NCBI GenBank assembly: GCA_900542245.1
Contig: UQMQ01000001.1
Span: 1 to 48,820 of the forward strand
DNA: 48,820 nucleotides
Reading direction: 5' to 3'
DNA from: an uncultured Eubacteriales bacterium
GTDB taxonomy: Bacteria; Bacillota; Clostridia; Peptostreptococcales; Anaerovoracaceae
The translations under genes were made by a program, and so were the position numbers. Position 1 is the stretch's first letter. Every line of letters starts with the position of its first letter. This document shows, in pieces, positions 24,369 to 33,874 of the stretch. Under the pieces are notes generated by a model. It ran no database searches, had not been told where the DNA came from, and saw only the letters and a list, made by a program, of their open reading frames with translations.

Positions 24369-25827
24369 AATTTTACTTCATGGGATCACAAATAAATATG
24401 ATCTGCAGGAGCTGATCAAGGTGTTTCTCTCGCCGGACATGTTCGTGAGCTATACGGACGCGGAGGCAGAAGCAGCGGCGGACTTAGAAGTCAAGTACGA
24501 AAACGGCAATCTCGCGGCAGGCGGGACGCAGCCGGCGGAAATCGCGGCGCCTGCCGCGCAGCCAATCCTGCTTGAGATCAATCAAGCCTTGTCCGCGGAT
24601 AAAAACGAGATCAAACGAGAAATTTACCGTAAACTAGCTGCGGTAACCGGATATGAGCCGGAGTGGGGCATTCTGACGGGCGTGCGTCCGGTCAAGCTGG
24701 CAGGAGAGCTGCTTGATCGTCTGCAGGATATGGAGGCGGTACGCAGAACACTCCGCGAGGACTATCTGCTGGCAGAGTCCAAGATCGATCTCCTCACAGA
24801 TACCTTAGCCTATCAGCGGGAGGTCTGCGGCAAGGCAGCTCCGGATTCGGTCGGCGTTTATATCGGGATTCCGTTCTGTCCGACTCGATGCCTTTACTGT
24901 TCTTTTACTTCCAATCAGGTGCCGGACGCGGAGATCGCGCGCTATCTGGAGGCATTAAAGCAAGAAATTGCGTATGTCGGCAGACGCATGCGGCAGACCG
25001 GACTTTGGGCGGAGAGCATCTATATCGGCGGCGGCACACCGACCACGCTGACGGCAGAGCAGCTCGATGCGCTGCTGGGAACGGTGGAGGCTGCGATAGA
25101 CCTGAGCAAACTAAAGGAATTTACGGTAGAAGCCGGCCGTCCCGAAACCATCACCTATGAGAAGCTGGAAGTGCTGCAGCAGCACCATATCGCACGCATC
25201 AGCATCAATCCGCAGTCGATGCATGCAAAGACTTTGGACCTCATCGGGCGGGCGCATCGTCCGGATGATATTGTCAAAGCATTTCAGCGCGCGGACTGGG
25301 TCGGGATTCCGATCGTCAACGCAGATGTCATTACCGGTCTGCCGGAGGAATCACCTGCTGATTTCGCGGAGACGATGGAGGCGCTTCTGGCGCTCGACCC
25401 GGAGAATATTACGGTGCATACGCTGGCGGTCAAACGCGCCTCGCGCCTTGTGGAAGTGGATAAGGATTTTCACTATAAGCAGGGAGAAACCGTTAAGGAA
25501 ATGCTGGCTGTCGCGCAGCAGAAGCTCAAGACAGCAGGCTTCCGTCCGTATTATCTGTACAGACAGAAGCATATGGCAGGTGCCTTTGAGAATACAGGGT
25601 ACTGCAAGGGCGATACGCCTTGCATCTATAACATTCGCATCATGGAGGAGAAGCAGACCATTCTGGCGCTCGGCGCCGGCGGCATCAGCAAGATCTACTA
25701 CCCGGACGAAAACCGTCTGGAACGGGTGCCGAATGTTTCCAATTATGAGATCTATATTTCCAGATTAGAGGAAATGCTGGATAGAAAAGAACAGAATATT
25801 TTTAAGGAGGTAGAAAAGAGATGTTAA
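24361..25827 (+). CDS. hemZ: Radical SAM protein HemZ (coproporphyrinogen III oxidase-like)
   Basis: A radical SAM enzyme of the oxygen-independent coproporphyrinogen dehydrogenase family. The 4Fe-4S/SAM motif CPTRCLYCSF is near residue ~180, followed by YIGGGTPTTL and the family regions FTVEAGRPETI, RISINPQSMH and VNADVITGLPEE. It is longer than HemN at the N-terminus (~150 extra residues), as in HemZ. I choose TTG at 24361, because AAAGGAAA sits seven bases upstream and it overlaps the preceding stop by eight bases. The ATG at 24292 would force a 77-base overlap. No other heme genes are nearby, so the reaction in this organism is not certain. hisS overlaps its end by seven bases. Confidence 0.85.
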   Translation: MYKILLHGITNKYDLQELIKVFLSPDMFVSYTDAEAEAAADLEVKYENGNLAAGGTQPAEIAAPAAQPILLEINQALSADKNEIKREIYRKLAAVTGYEPEWGILTGVRPVKLAGELLDRLQDMEAVRRTLREDYLLAESKIDLLTDTLAYQREVCGKAAPDSVGVYIGIPFCPTRCLYCSFTSNQVPDAEIARYLEALKQEIAYVGRRMRQTGLWAESIYIGGGTPTTLTAEQLDALLGTVEAAIDLSKLKEFTVEAGRPETITYEKLEVLQQHHIARISINPQSMHAKTLDLIGRAHRPDDIVKAFQRADWVGIPIVNADVITGLPEESPADFAETMEALLALDPENITVHTLAVKRASRLVEVDKDFHYKQGETVKEMLAVAQQKLKTAGFRPYYLYRQKHMAGAFENTGYCKGDTPCIYNIRIMEEKQTILALGAGGISKIYYPDENRLERVPNVSNYEIYISRLEEMLDRKEQNIFKEVEKRC

Positions 25828-27110
25828 CGAACGCACCGAAAGGGACGAAGGATATCATGCCGGATCAGGTGTACAAGTGGCATTACATCGAAAAGAAGTG
25901 GAAAGACGTGTGCCAACGCTACGGCTTCAAGGAAATCAGAACCCCGATCTTTGAACATACAGAATTATTCCAGAGAGGGATCGGCGATACCACCGATGTC
26001 GTGCAGAAAGAAATGTATACCTTCAACGATCATGGCGGACGTTCCATTACGCTGAAGCCGGAAGGCACCTCTCCGGCGGTACGTGCTTTCATCGAACATA
26101 AGATGTACGCGGAAGTGCAGCCGATCAAGCTCTACTACGATATCCCTTGTTTCCGTTATGAAAAGCCGCAGTCCGGCCGTCTGAGACAGTTCCATCAGTT
26201 CGGTGTGGAAACCTTCGGTACGCCGAATATGGTCGCGGACGCGGAGATCATCGCGATCGGCTACGATTTTCTGACCTCTATGGGCGTGTCCGATCTGACA
26301 CTGGAGATCAACTCTGTCGGATGCCCGCACTGCCGCGCGGAGCACAGAAAAGCGCTGAAGGAGTTCTTAGCACCGAAGTTCGATCAGCTCTGTGATACCT
26401 GCAAATCCAGATATGACAAGAACCCGATGCGTATCCTCGACTGCAAGAGCCCGCAGGATCAGGAGCTTGTGCAGGGTGCGCCGATGATGATCGACTTTTT
26501 ATGTGATGACTGCAAAAAGGCATTTGAGGAGCTGCAGCAGAATTTGGATGCCATCGGCATTCCATATGTCATCAATCCGAAAATCGTCAGAGGGCTGGAC
26601 TACTACACGAAAACAGCCTTTGAATTCGTGACGAACAGTCTTGGCGCGCAGGGCACTGTCTGCGGCGGCGGCAGATATGATAATCTGGTGCAGGAGGTCG
26701 GCGGACCGCCGATCCCGGGCGTCGGCTTCGGTCTCGGCAAGGAAAGATTGCTGATGCTGATGGAAGCGAACGGCGTGGAGATTCCGAAACCGTCCGCATG
26801 TGATGTTTTCATCGCCACCATGGGCGAAAAAGCAAAGCTCTGCGGACAGAAGCTGCTGTTTACGCTGCGCAGAGACGGCTATAAGTGCCAGATCGATGAT
26901 CTGCAGAGAAACTTCAAGGGACAGTTCAAATACGCAGACAGACTGGGCGCGAAGCTGGCGGTTGTCATCGGTGACAACGAGCTGGAGCATGGCGTCGCGA
27001 CCTGCAAGGATATGATCAGCGGTGAGCAGACAGAAGTCCGGTTTGAGGACTTGAAAGCTGAAATTGACAAGCGCCTCTCAGCTGAGCCGCAGGAATGCAA
27101 GGATAAATAG
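25821..27110 (+). CDS. hisS: Histidyl-tRNA synthetase
   Basis: A 429-residue class II synthetase charging tRNA-His. MLTNAPKGTKDIMPDQ is the typical start. Motif 2 lies around YDIPCFRYEKPQSGRLRQFHQFGVE, the histidine-specific sites are VRGLDYYTKTAFEF and GGGRYDNLV, and motif 3 is GFGLGKERLLML. The C-terminal anticodon-binding domain runs from ~330. AAGGAGG lies ten bases before the ATG. aspS follows after 20 bases, the same pair as in B. subtilis. No T-box leader precedes it; it is inside a long operon. Confidence 0.97.
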   Translation: MLTNAPKGTKDIMPDQVYKWHYIEKKWKDVCQRYGFKEIRTPIFEHTELFQRGIGDTTDVVQKEMYTFNDHGGRSITLKPEGTSPAVRAFIEHKMYAEVQPIKLYYDIPCFRYEKPQSGRLRQFHQFGVETFGTPNMVADAEIIAIGYDFLTSMGVSDLTLEINSVGCPHCRAEHRKALKEFLAPKFDQLCDTCKSRYDKNPMRILDCKSPQDQELVQGAPMMIDFLCDDCKKAFEELQQNLDAIGIPYVINPKIVRGLDYYTKTAFEFVTNSLGAQGTVCGGGRYDNLVQEVGGPPIPGVGFGLGKERLLMLMEANGVEIPKPSACDVFIATMGEKAKLCGQKLLFTLRRDGYKCQIDDLQRNFKGQFKYADRLGAKLAVVIGDNELEHGVATCKDMISGEQTEVRFEDLKAEIDKRLSAEPQECKDK

Positions 27111-27130
27111 AAACAGGAGAAGTATGAGAT

Positions 27131-28897
27131 ATGAGCAATATTTTTAAGAGAACGCACATGTGCGGCACGCTGAACCTCAGCAACGCGGGGCAGGAAGTCG
27201 TACTCAACGGCTGGGTCGCGAAGAGAAGAAACCTCGGCGGACTGATCTTCGTGGATTTGAGAGACAAAACCGGCATCGTGCAGGTGACCTTTGATGATCA
27301 GATTCCGCAGGAACTGTTTGAAAGAGCAGATGCGCTCAGAAGCGAATATGTCATCGGCGTCAAGGGCATCGTAAAGGAGAGAAGCGCCAAGAATGAAAAT
27401 CTCCCGACCGGCGAGATCGAGGTGTTCGCGACCGATCTGGTGCTGTATGCCGAAGCAGATACGCCGCCGATCTACATCAAGGACGATGATAACGTGGACG
27501 ATAATCTGCGTCTCAAATACCGCTATCTGGATCTGAGAAAGACCAAGATGCAGCGCAATCTGACCTTCCGTCACAAGGTCTGCAAATGTGCCAGAGACTA
27601 TTTCGACGCGAACGGTTTTACCGAAGTGGAAACCCCGATGCTGATCAAATCCACACCGGAGGGTGCCAGAGACTATATCGTACCGTCCCGCGTGTATCCG
27701 GGTGAGTTCTACGCGCTGCCGCAGTCTCCGCAGCTGTTCAAGCAGCTTCTGATGGTCGGCGGTACCGACCGCTACATGCAGATCGTCAAGTGCTTCCGCG
27801 ATGAGGACCTGCGTGCCGACCGGCAGCCGGAGTTTACGCAGATCGATCTGGAGATGTCCTTCGTGGATCAGGACGATGTCATCGCGATGCAGGAGGGTTT
27901 CCTAGCCAAGGTGTTCCGCGAGCTCAAGGGCGTGGAAATCCAGCTGCCGCTGCCGCGCATCACCTGGGATGAAGCGATGGAACGCTACGGTTCTGATAAG
28001 CCGGATACGAGATTCGGCTTTGAACTCAAAAAACTGAACGATGTCGTAAAAGACTGCGGCTTCAAGGTTTTTACCGATTGTCTGACAAACGGCGGCGACG
28101 TCAGAGGCATCTGCGTGACCGGCGGTTCCGAGCAGTTCAGCCGTAAGGATATCGATAAACTGACGGACATGACCAAGGCTTACGGCGCGAAAGGTCTTGT
28201 CTGGATTCGCGTGCATGAGGGCGAATACAAATCCTCTGTAGATAAATTCTTCTCGCAGGAGGAGCTTGCGGAGATCGCAAAGGTGTTCGACGCGAAGACG
28301 GAGGATCTGATCTTTATCTGCTCCGATCGGGCGAAGGTAACCTATGATTCTCTGGGCTTCCTCAGAAGAGAATGCGCAAAGAGAATGGGACTTTTGGACG
28401 ACGAGCAGTACAATCTGCTGTGGGTCGTTGACTTCCCGATGTTCGAAGAGGACGAAGAAGATCACTCGCTCAAGGCGATGCACCACCCGTTCACCTGCCC
28501 GAAGCTGGATCAGCTGGAGCTTTTGGATACCGATCCGCTGGCAGTCAAGGCAGACGCCTATGATATCGTTTTGAACGGCGTAGAGCTGGGCGGCGGTTCG
28601 GTCAGAATCCATGACAAGAATCTGCAGGCGAAGATGTTCGAGGTACTGGGTCTGACGAAGGAGGACTGCGATGAAAAGTTCGGCTTCCTGATTGAAGCCT
28701 TCAAATACGGCGCGCCGCCGCACGCAGGGCTTGCTTACGGTCTGGACCGTTTCGTGATGCTCCTGCTCGGTGAACCGTCGATCCGCGAAGTCATCGCGTT
28801 CCCGAAGAATCAGAACGCGCAGTGCCTGGTTTCCAGCGCGCCGTCACCGGTCGATCAGACACAGCTTGACGAGCTCGGCATTACGACAAAGGAATAA
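27131..28897 (+). CDS. aspS: Aspartyl-tRNA synthetase
   Basis: A 588-residue bacterial-type AspRS. The N-terminal OB fold (~1-105, NGWVAKRRNLGGLIFVDLRD) binds the anticodon. The class II core contains EVETPMLIKSTPEGARDY, FYALPQSPQLFKQLLMVGG, CFRDEDLRADRQPEFTQID (motif 2), the large GAD insertion (~290-420), and APPHAGLAYGLDRFVMLL (motif 3). Length is typical of the bacterial form. Whether it is discriminating or also charges tRNA-Asn cannot be decided by eye. AGGAGA precedes the ATG. Confidence 0.97.
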   Translation: MSNIFKRTHMCGTLNLSNAGQEVVLNGWVAKRRNLGGLIFVDLRDKTGIVQVTFDDQIPQELFERADALRSEYVIGVKGIVKERSAKNENLPTGEIEVFATDLVLYAEADTPPIYIKDDDNVDDNLRLKYRYLDLRKTKMQRNLTFRHKVCKCARDYFDANGFTEVETPMLIKSTPEGARDYIVPSRVYPGEFYALPQSPQLFKQLLMVGGTDRYMQIVKCFRDEDLRADRQPEFTQIDLEMSFVDQDDVIAMQEGFLAKVFRELKGVEIQLPLPRITWDEAMERYGSDKPDTRFGFELKKLNDVVKDCGFKVFTDCLTNGGDVRGICVTGGSEQFSRKDIDKLTDMTKAYGAKGLVWIRVHEGEYKSSVDKFFSQEELAEIAKVFDAKTEDLIFICSDRAKVTYDSLGFLRRECAKRMGLLDDEQYNLLWVVDFPMFEEDEEDHSLKAMHHPFTCPKLDQLELLDTDPLAVKADAYDIVLNGVELGGGSVRIHDKNLQAKMFEVLGLTKEDCDEKFGFLIEAFKYGAPPHAGLAYGLDRFVMLLLGEPSIREVIAFPKNQNAQCLVSSAPSPVDQTQLDELGITTKE

Positions 28898-28935
28898 GCA
28901 GATAACGCAGAATTATAGAAAGGAATCCGCTTCCC

Positions 28936-30378
28936 ATGGCGAAAGAATGTATCAACTGCGGCGCGAGCATCAAATTTTATCAGGATTATTTCTGTCTGGT
29001 GAACCAGAATGTCTATTTCTGTGAGACTTGTGCGCAAAAGGCAGAACCGCTGCTGCAGGATATTAAGACTGCGATCACGATGAATTCTTATCAAGACGCA
29101 AAGGAAAAGTTTGCGCAGGAGCTTCCGGAATCCGGGCTCAGCGAGGAGGCCAGGAAGTATCTGCAGTACGAATTCGATGATCTTGCGCAGAGCATTCCGG
29201 GTGTGGAAAGCAAAAAACTGCGCAATGCCAGAGTATTCAACGGTTCGTTTCAGGCCTGCTGCGGTGCGATTTATCGGGCAGGCAAAACGATCACCGGGTC
29301 AGAACCGGTCGTGCCGATGCAGTGCATCAAGCTGCCGACCCGAGATGGAGAGTATCATGTTGTGACGGCAGTCTTTGAGAATTACTTTATGAGGACCGGT
29401 TCCTATGCCAGTTTGTCAATCACGATGGTCTGGGTGGAGAATCTGTTCAAAGCAGGAACCGCCATTGTCAGTGCGGTTGCATCCGGCGGCGGAGAGGGGC
29501 TGTTCAATATCAGCTGGGGCGCGGAAGAGGATTTTGCGGCTTCGTTCTGGCGGGCGCTCAGAGATCAGAATCCATCGTTCGAGTTCAGGGAATACGGGGA
29601 ATCATTCTGGGACAGCGGCATTGAATTTCAAGATTTGGACAGAGGCGGCCCGGCGTTAGATGCACAGACCTCTGCCGCATCTGACGGACCGCCTCGGCAG
29701 AGCCGGCAGGCTGCGGGCAGGGCCAACATGAGCGCAGGCGCGTCTGACAGCGGCGCACAGACAATATATCCGCATCGTATCGGTGTGCTGGGCGGCACCT
29801 TTGATCCGGTACATATCGGGCATGTCACGCTCGGCCGGGCAGCGCTCATGGAAGCGGGTCTTGCGAAGCTGATCGTAATGCCTGCTTATGTCCAGCCGTT
29901 CAAGCAGGGCAAGCGCGTGACCGATGATGCGCACAGGCTCGCAATGGCGAAGCTGGCGTTCGCGGAGGTGCCGCGGACGGAGGTTTCGACCCTTGAGATC
30001 GACCGCATGCGCGTCTCCTATACCTACGATACGCTGACAGCCCTGCAAAAGGAAATGCCGGGCAAGGAGATTTTCTTTATTACGGGAACAGACGCGTTTT
30101 TGGCGCTGGACAGCTGGTATAAAGGCATCGACCTTTTGGAGCATTTTTCTTTTATCGTCAGCATCAGACCGGGCTACCGGGAGGAGGAGCTGGATCACAA
30201 GATTGGCGAGTACCGCGCGAGATACGGGACCAACGTCATCAAACTGGTATCGCAGATGCCGGACATCTCAGCGACCGAAATCCGCGAAAAATATCAAGCA
30301 GGCGAGCCTGCGACAGGTCTGGTTCCCGAAACTGTAGAGAGGTATATCACAGAACATGGACTCTATCAAAGAGATTAA
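28936..30378 (+). CDS. nadD: Fusion: zinc ribbon + DUF6054-like domain + nicotinate-nucleotide adenylyltransferase (NadD)
   Basis: One continuous 480-codon frame with an unusual architecture. Residues ~5-40 form a putative zinc ribbon (CINCGASI ... YFCETC). Residues ~95-235 resemble DUF6054, a small family of unknown function (FENYFMRTGSYASLSI, SGGGEGLFNISWGAEEDF). A low-complexity Ala/Ser/Gly/Gln linker (~240-278) follows. From ~280 comes a complete NadD: RIGVLGGTFDPVHIGH (nucleotidyltransferase HxGH motif), FITGTDAFLALDSW and ISATEIREKY. NadD converts nicotinate mononucleotide to deamido-NAD, and the usual NadD is ~200 residues. AAAGGA precedes the ATG. An internal ATG in the linker (~29728) could also give a free NadD. 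yqeK overlaps the end by 23 bases. Confidence 0.88.
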   Translation: MAKECINCGASIKFYQDYFCLVNQNVYFCETCAQKAEPLLQDIKTAITMNSYQDAKEKFAQELPESGLSEEARKYLQYEFDDLAQSIPGVESKKLRNARVFNGSFQACCGAIYRAGKTITGSEPVVPMQCIKLPTRDGEYHVVTAVFENYFMRTGSYASLSITMVWVENLFKAGTAIVSAVASGGGEGLFNISWGAEEDFAASFWRALRDQNPSFEFREYGESFWDSGIEFQDLDRGGPALDAQTSAASDGPPRQSRQAAGRANMSAGASDSGAQTIYPHRIGVLGGTFDPVHIGHVTLGRAALMEAGLAKLIVMPAYVQPFKQGKRVTDDAHRLAMAKLAFAEVPRTEVSTLEIDRMRVSYTYDTLTALQKEMPGKEIFFITGTDAFLALDSWYKGIDLLEHFSFIVSIRPGYREEELDHKIGEYRARYGTNVIKLVSQMPDISATEIREKYQAGEPATGLVPETVERYITEHGLYQRD

Positions 30379-30937
30379 GGATTATATCGAGAAGAATTTT
30401 TCGGAAAAAAGGAAAATTCACACCGAAGGCGTGCGGACAACCGCAATCGAGCTGGCGAAGCGCTACGGCGCGGACCCGCAGAAGGCTGAGATCGCGGCGC
30501 TCTTTCACGATATGTATCGGGGCGTTTCCGAAAACAGCCTCAACTATTATGTCAAGCACCTGGGTCTTGACAGCAAGTATCTGAATAACTGTAATCTGGC
30601 GCATGGCAAGATCGCGGCGATCATCATGCAGCGTGATTTTGAGATCGAGGATCCGGACATCATCAACGCGGTATCCTATCACACGACCGGACGACCGGGC
30701 ATGTCGCTTTTGGAAAAGATCATCTACATTGCTGATGCTGTCGAGCCGAACCGTTCCTATCCGGGCGTCGAAGCGCTGCGCAAGGAGGCCTATATCGATC
30801 TGGACAAGGCGTGCCTGATGTCGCTTTCCAACACGATCGATTTTGTCAGGTCCAGCGGCAAATATTTAGATGAGGAAACCATACGCGCAAAAGCGTATTT
30901 AGAAAATACGATCAAACAAAAAGGAGGAAAACCATGA
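30356..30937 (+). CDS. yqeK: YqeK, HD-domain symmetrical Ap4A hydrolase
   Basis: A 193-residue HD phosphohydrolase; characterised YqeK proteins split diadenosine tetraphosphate into two ADP. Metal-binding residues are visible: HTEGVRTTAIELAKRY (first His), AALFHDMYRG (HD), NLAHGKIAA, and the later IYIADAVEPNRSYPGV. It starts with an ATG inside the end of nadD, with GAGAGG at ~30339-30344. The order nadD-yqeK-rsfS is conserved in Firmicutes, which supports the assignment. It overlaps rsfS by four bases (ATGA). Confidence 0.95.
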   Translation: MDSIKEIKDYIEKNFSEKRKIHTEGVRTTAIELAKRYGADPQKAEIAALFHDMYRGVSENSLNYYVKHLGLDSKYLNNCNLAHGKIAAIIMQRDFEIEDPDIINAVSYHTTGRPGMSLLEKIIYIADAVEPNRSYPGVEALRKEAYIDLDKACLMSLSNTIDFVRSSGKYLDEETIRAKAYLENTIKQKGGKP

Positions 30938-31278
30938 CCAACAGAGAGTACGCGCTGCTTGCCGGAAAGACGCTGTCCGCTAAAAAAGCACAGGATATCG
31001 TCATCATCGACATTCAGGGAAAGGCATCCTTTGCGGACTTTTTCGTCATCTGTTCCGGTACATCCGAACGACAGATCAATACATTGGTGGATGACGTAGA
31101 AGAGGCATTCGCGAAGGAAGGTCTCTTGGTAAAGTCGGTAGAGGGCAAACAGAACTCCGGCTGGATTTTAATGGATTTTGGCGATATCATCGTCAATCTG
31201 TTTACCAAGGAAATGAGAGAAAAATACAGTATCGAAAAAATTTGGGGCGATTGTGATTTCATCGAAGTGGAGGAATAG
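30934..31278 (+). CDS. rsfS: Ribosomal silencing factor RsfS
   Basis: A 114-residue RsfS/Iojap protein that binds ribosomal protein uL14 and blocks subunit joining when nutrients are low. Family features are visible: DIVIIDIQGKASFADFFVICSGTSERQI, VEGKQNSGWILMDFGDIIVNLFTKEMREKYSIEKIWGD (given here as consecutive segments of the C-terminal half). Length is standard. AAGGAGG precedes the ATG. leuS begins eight bases after its stop. Confidence 0.96.
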   Translation: MTNREYALLAGKTLSAKKAQDIVIIDIQGKASFADFFVICSGTSERQINTLVDDVEEAFAKEGLLVKSVEGKQNSGWILMDFGDIIVNLFTKEMREKYSIEKIWGDCDFIEVEE

Positions 31279-31285
31279 GACAAAG

Positions 31286-33760
31286 ATGAACGAGAAGTAT
31301 AATTTTAAGGAAATCGAAAAAAAATGGCAGGACTATTGGGAACAAAATCAACTGTTCAAGTGCACAGAGGATGAAACGAAGAAAAAATATTATGTGCTGG
31401 AAATGTTCCCATACCCGTCAGGCAAGCTGCACATGGGACACGTTCGAAACTATTCCATCGGTGACGTGGTAGCCAGATTCAAGAAGATGGATGGCTATAA
31501 CGTGCTGCATCCGATGGGTTTCGACTCCTTCGGCCTGCCGGCAGAAAACGCGGCGATCCAGCATGGTATCCACCCGAGCAAATGGACCTGGGACAATATC
31601 CACGAGATGGAAGCGCAGCTGAGAGAGCTCGGTCTTTCCTATGACTGGGACAGAGAAGTCGCGACCTGCCACGAAGACTATTACAGATGGATGCAGTGGA
31701 TCTTCATTCAGTTCTTCAAGAAAGGGCTGGCTTACAAGAAAGAAAATCCGGTTAACTGGTGTCCGAGCTGTCAGACCGTACTGGCCAACGAACAGGTTGT
31801 AGACGGGGTTTGCGAACGCTGCAAGACGCCGGTGACGAAGAAAAACCTTTCGCAGTGGTATTTTAAGATTACCGACTACGCGGACAGACTGCTGGAAAAC
31901 CTCGACAACGGCAAACTGGACGGCTGGCCGGCAAAGGTCAGAACAATGCAGAAAAACTGGATCGGGAAGTCCTACGGCTGCGAAGTGGATTTCAAAATGA
32001 AGGATTCCGATGAAACGCTGACGGTATTCACGACCAGAGTGGACACCATCTACGGTACGACTTTTATGGTTCTGGCACCGGAGTATCCGACCGTTCTGGA
32101 AAATGTCAAGGGAACGGAATACGAGAAACCGGTTCTGGAGTATATCGACAAGGTCAAGCACATGAACGAGATCGAGCGTACCTCCACGACCAACGAAAAG
32201 ACCGGTGTATTCATCGGCAAGTACGCGATCAACCCGTTCACGCATAAGGAAATGCCGATCTATATCGCGGATTACGTTCTGATGGGCTACGGTACCGGCG
32301 CGGTTATGGGCGTACCGGCACATGACCAGAGAGACTTTGAATTCGCGACGAAATTTGGTATCGACATCGTCCCGGTTGTTGATCCGCAGGATCCGGAAGT
32401 GGATGTGAATCACCTGACACAGGCCTGCGCGGCGTCCGGCGTGATGATCAACTCCGGCGAAATCACCGGGATGCAATCCGCAGACGCGATCCCGTATATG
32501 ATCGACAAGGCGGAGAAGGAGGGGCTCGGACACCGCAAGGTCAACTATAAACTCAGAGACTGGCTGATCTCGCGTCAGAGATACTGGGGCACACCGATTC
32601 CGATGATCTACTGTGAGGACTGCGGCTGGGTACCGGAGAAGGAAGAGAACCTGCCGGTTCTGCTGCCGACGGACGTGGAATTCACCGGCAAAGGGGAATC
32701 CCCGATCGCGACCTCGCCGACCTTCAAACACTGCGCTTGTCCGCGCTGCGGCAAGCAAGCGACCAGAGAAGTCGATACGATGGATACCTTCCTAGATTCC
32801 TCGTGGTATTTCCTCAGATACTGTGATCCGAAGAACGACCACGCGCCGTTCGATTCGGACAAGGCGAACTACTGGATGAATGTGGATCAGTATATCGGCG
32901 GTGTCGAACACGCGATCCTGCATCTGATGTACTCTCGTTTCTTCCAGATGGCGCTGCATGATCTCGGTCTTGTCAGAGATGATGAGCCGTTTAAGAATCT
33001 TTTGACGCAGGGTATGGTCAACAAGGACGGCAAGAAGATGAGTAAGTCGCTCGGCAATGTCGTCAGTCCGGAGGAAATCATCAAGAAATACGGCGCGGAT
33101 ACTGCAAGATTATTCATTCTTTTCGCGGCACCGCCGGAAAGAGAGCTTGACTGGTCCGACGCGGGCGTGGAGGGCAGCTATCGTTTCCTCAATCGTGTTT
33201 GGAGACTGGTTTACGAATTCCACGCAAAATATCCGGAAGTACCGACAGCGTTTGAGATCAAGACCGAAGCTGACAAGTCTCTGAACTATATGCTGCATAC
33301 CGCGATTAAAAAGGTCAGCGAGGATGTCGGCGGCAGATTCAGCTTCAATACGGCGATCTCTTCGATTATGGAGCTTGTAAACGAAATGTACCGCTACAAA
33401 GAGGGCGATGTGAACGTCGGCTTCTTTGGCAAAGCAATCAAAGATTTGATTTTGATCCTGTCCCCGTTCACACCGCATATCTGTGAGGAAATGTGGCATG
33501 ATATCGGGCAGAACGAGTCTGTGGCAGTGATGTCATGGCCGGAATTTGACGAATCCGCGCTGGTGAAGGACGAGGTGGAAGTCATCGTGCAGATCAACGG
33601 CAAATTAAAAGATAAGTTAAGTGTTGCCAACAATCTTGATAAGGCAGCACTCGAAAAGACAGCAATGGAGAGTGATAAGATTCAAGCATTACTGGACGGA
33701 AAGACAGTTGTCAAGGTAATTTCCATACCGAACAAACTGATCAACATTGTAGTAAAATAG
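31286..33760 (+). CDS. leuS: Leucyl-tRNA synthetase
   Basis: An 824-residue class I synthetase. The HIGH-type motif is PYPSGKLHMGHVRNYSIGD (~40-58). A zinc-binding-like segment CPSCQTVLANEQVVDGVCERC lies at ~150-175. The CP1 editing domain (~220-420) contains TTRVDTIYGTTFM and GTGAVMGVPAHDQRDFEF with its conserved aspartate, so hydrolytic editing looks intact. The KMSKS motif KKMSKSLGN is at ~580, and the C-terminal anticodon and tail domains follow. I choose the ATG at 31286 because MNEKYNFKEIEKKWQDYW is the usual N-terminus and GGAGG/AGGA elements lie just upstream. No T-box leader is seen. Confidence 0.97.
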   Translation: MNEKYNFKEIEKKWQDYWEQNQLFKCTEDETKKKYYVLEMFPYPSGKLHMGHVRNYSIGDVVARFKKMDGYNVLHPMGFDSFGLPAENAAIQHGIHPSKWTWDNIHEMEAQLRELGLSYDWDREVATCHEDYYRWMQWIFIQFFKKGLAYKKENPVNWCPSCQTVLANEQVVDGVCERCKTPVTKKNLSQWYFKITDYADRLLENLDNGKLDGWPAKVRTMQKNWIGKSYGCEVDFKMKDSDETLTVFTTRVDTIYGTTFMVLAPEYPTVLENVKGTEYEKPVLEYIDKVKHMNEIERTSTTNEKTGVFIGKYAINPFTHKEMPIYIADYVLMGYGTGAVMGVPAHDQRDFEFATKFGIDIVPVVDPQDPEVDVNHLTQACAASGVMINSGEITGMQSADAIPYMIDKAEKEGLGHRKVNYKLRDWLISRQRYWGTPIPMIYCEDCGWVPEKEENLPVLLPTDVEFTGKGESPIATSPTFKHCACPRCGKQATREVDTMDTFLDSSWYFLRYCDPKNDHAPFDSDKANYWMNVDQYIGGVEHAILHLMYSRFFQMALHDLGLVRDDEPFKNLLTQGMVNKDGKKMSKSLGNVVSPEEIIKKYGADTARLFILFAAPPERELDWSDAGVEGSYRFLNRVWRLVYEFHAKYPEVPTAFEIKTEADKSLNYMLHTAIKKVSEDVGGRFSFNTAISSIMELVNEMYRYKEGDVNVGFFGKAIKDLILILSPFTPHICEEMWHDIGQNESVAVMSWPEFDESALVKDEVEVIVQINGKLKDKLSVANNLDKAALEKTAMESDKIQALLDGKTVVKVISIPNKLINIVVK

Positions 33761-33781
33761 ATAGAAACAGAATAATATCAC

Positions 33782-33826
33782 AGCAGGTGCGCCGCCGCAG
33801 CAAGTGTTTGGCGGCGCGGGTCCTGC
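33782..33826 (+). other. GC-rich hairpin between leuS and the RNase J gene
   Basis: GCGCCGCC (33789-33796) pairs with GGCGGCGC (33810-33817), extended outward by GCAGG with CCTGC. No T-run follows, so it is not a classical terminator. It would sit in the 5' leader of the RNase J gene in a readthrough transcript and could be a processing or control element, or a terminator of another type. Confidence 0.5.
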
Positions 33827-33874
33827 AAGAAAATACTGTCTTTTCATAAATAGAGAAAAAAGGACGGAGAATTT

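Noticed and set aside
31418..32758. A 446-codon minus-strand frame inside leuS
   Set aside because: It is antisense to the conserved LeuRS core, has shadow-type composition and no ribosome binding site of note.
25600..33874. T-box leaders ahead of hisS, aspS or leuS
   Set aside because: The gaps before these genes are at most about 20 bases (hisS and hemZ overlap), so there is no room for a T-box; the genes are internal to an operon.
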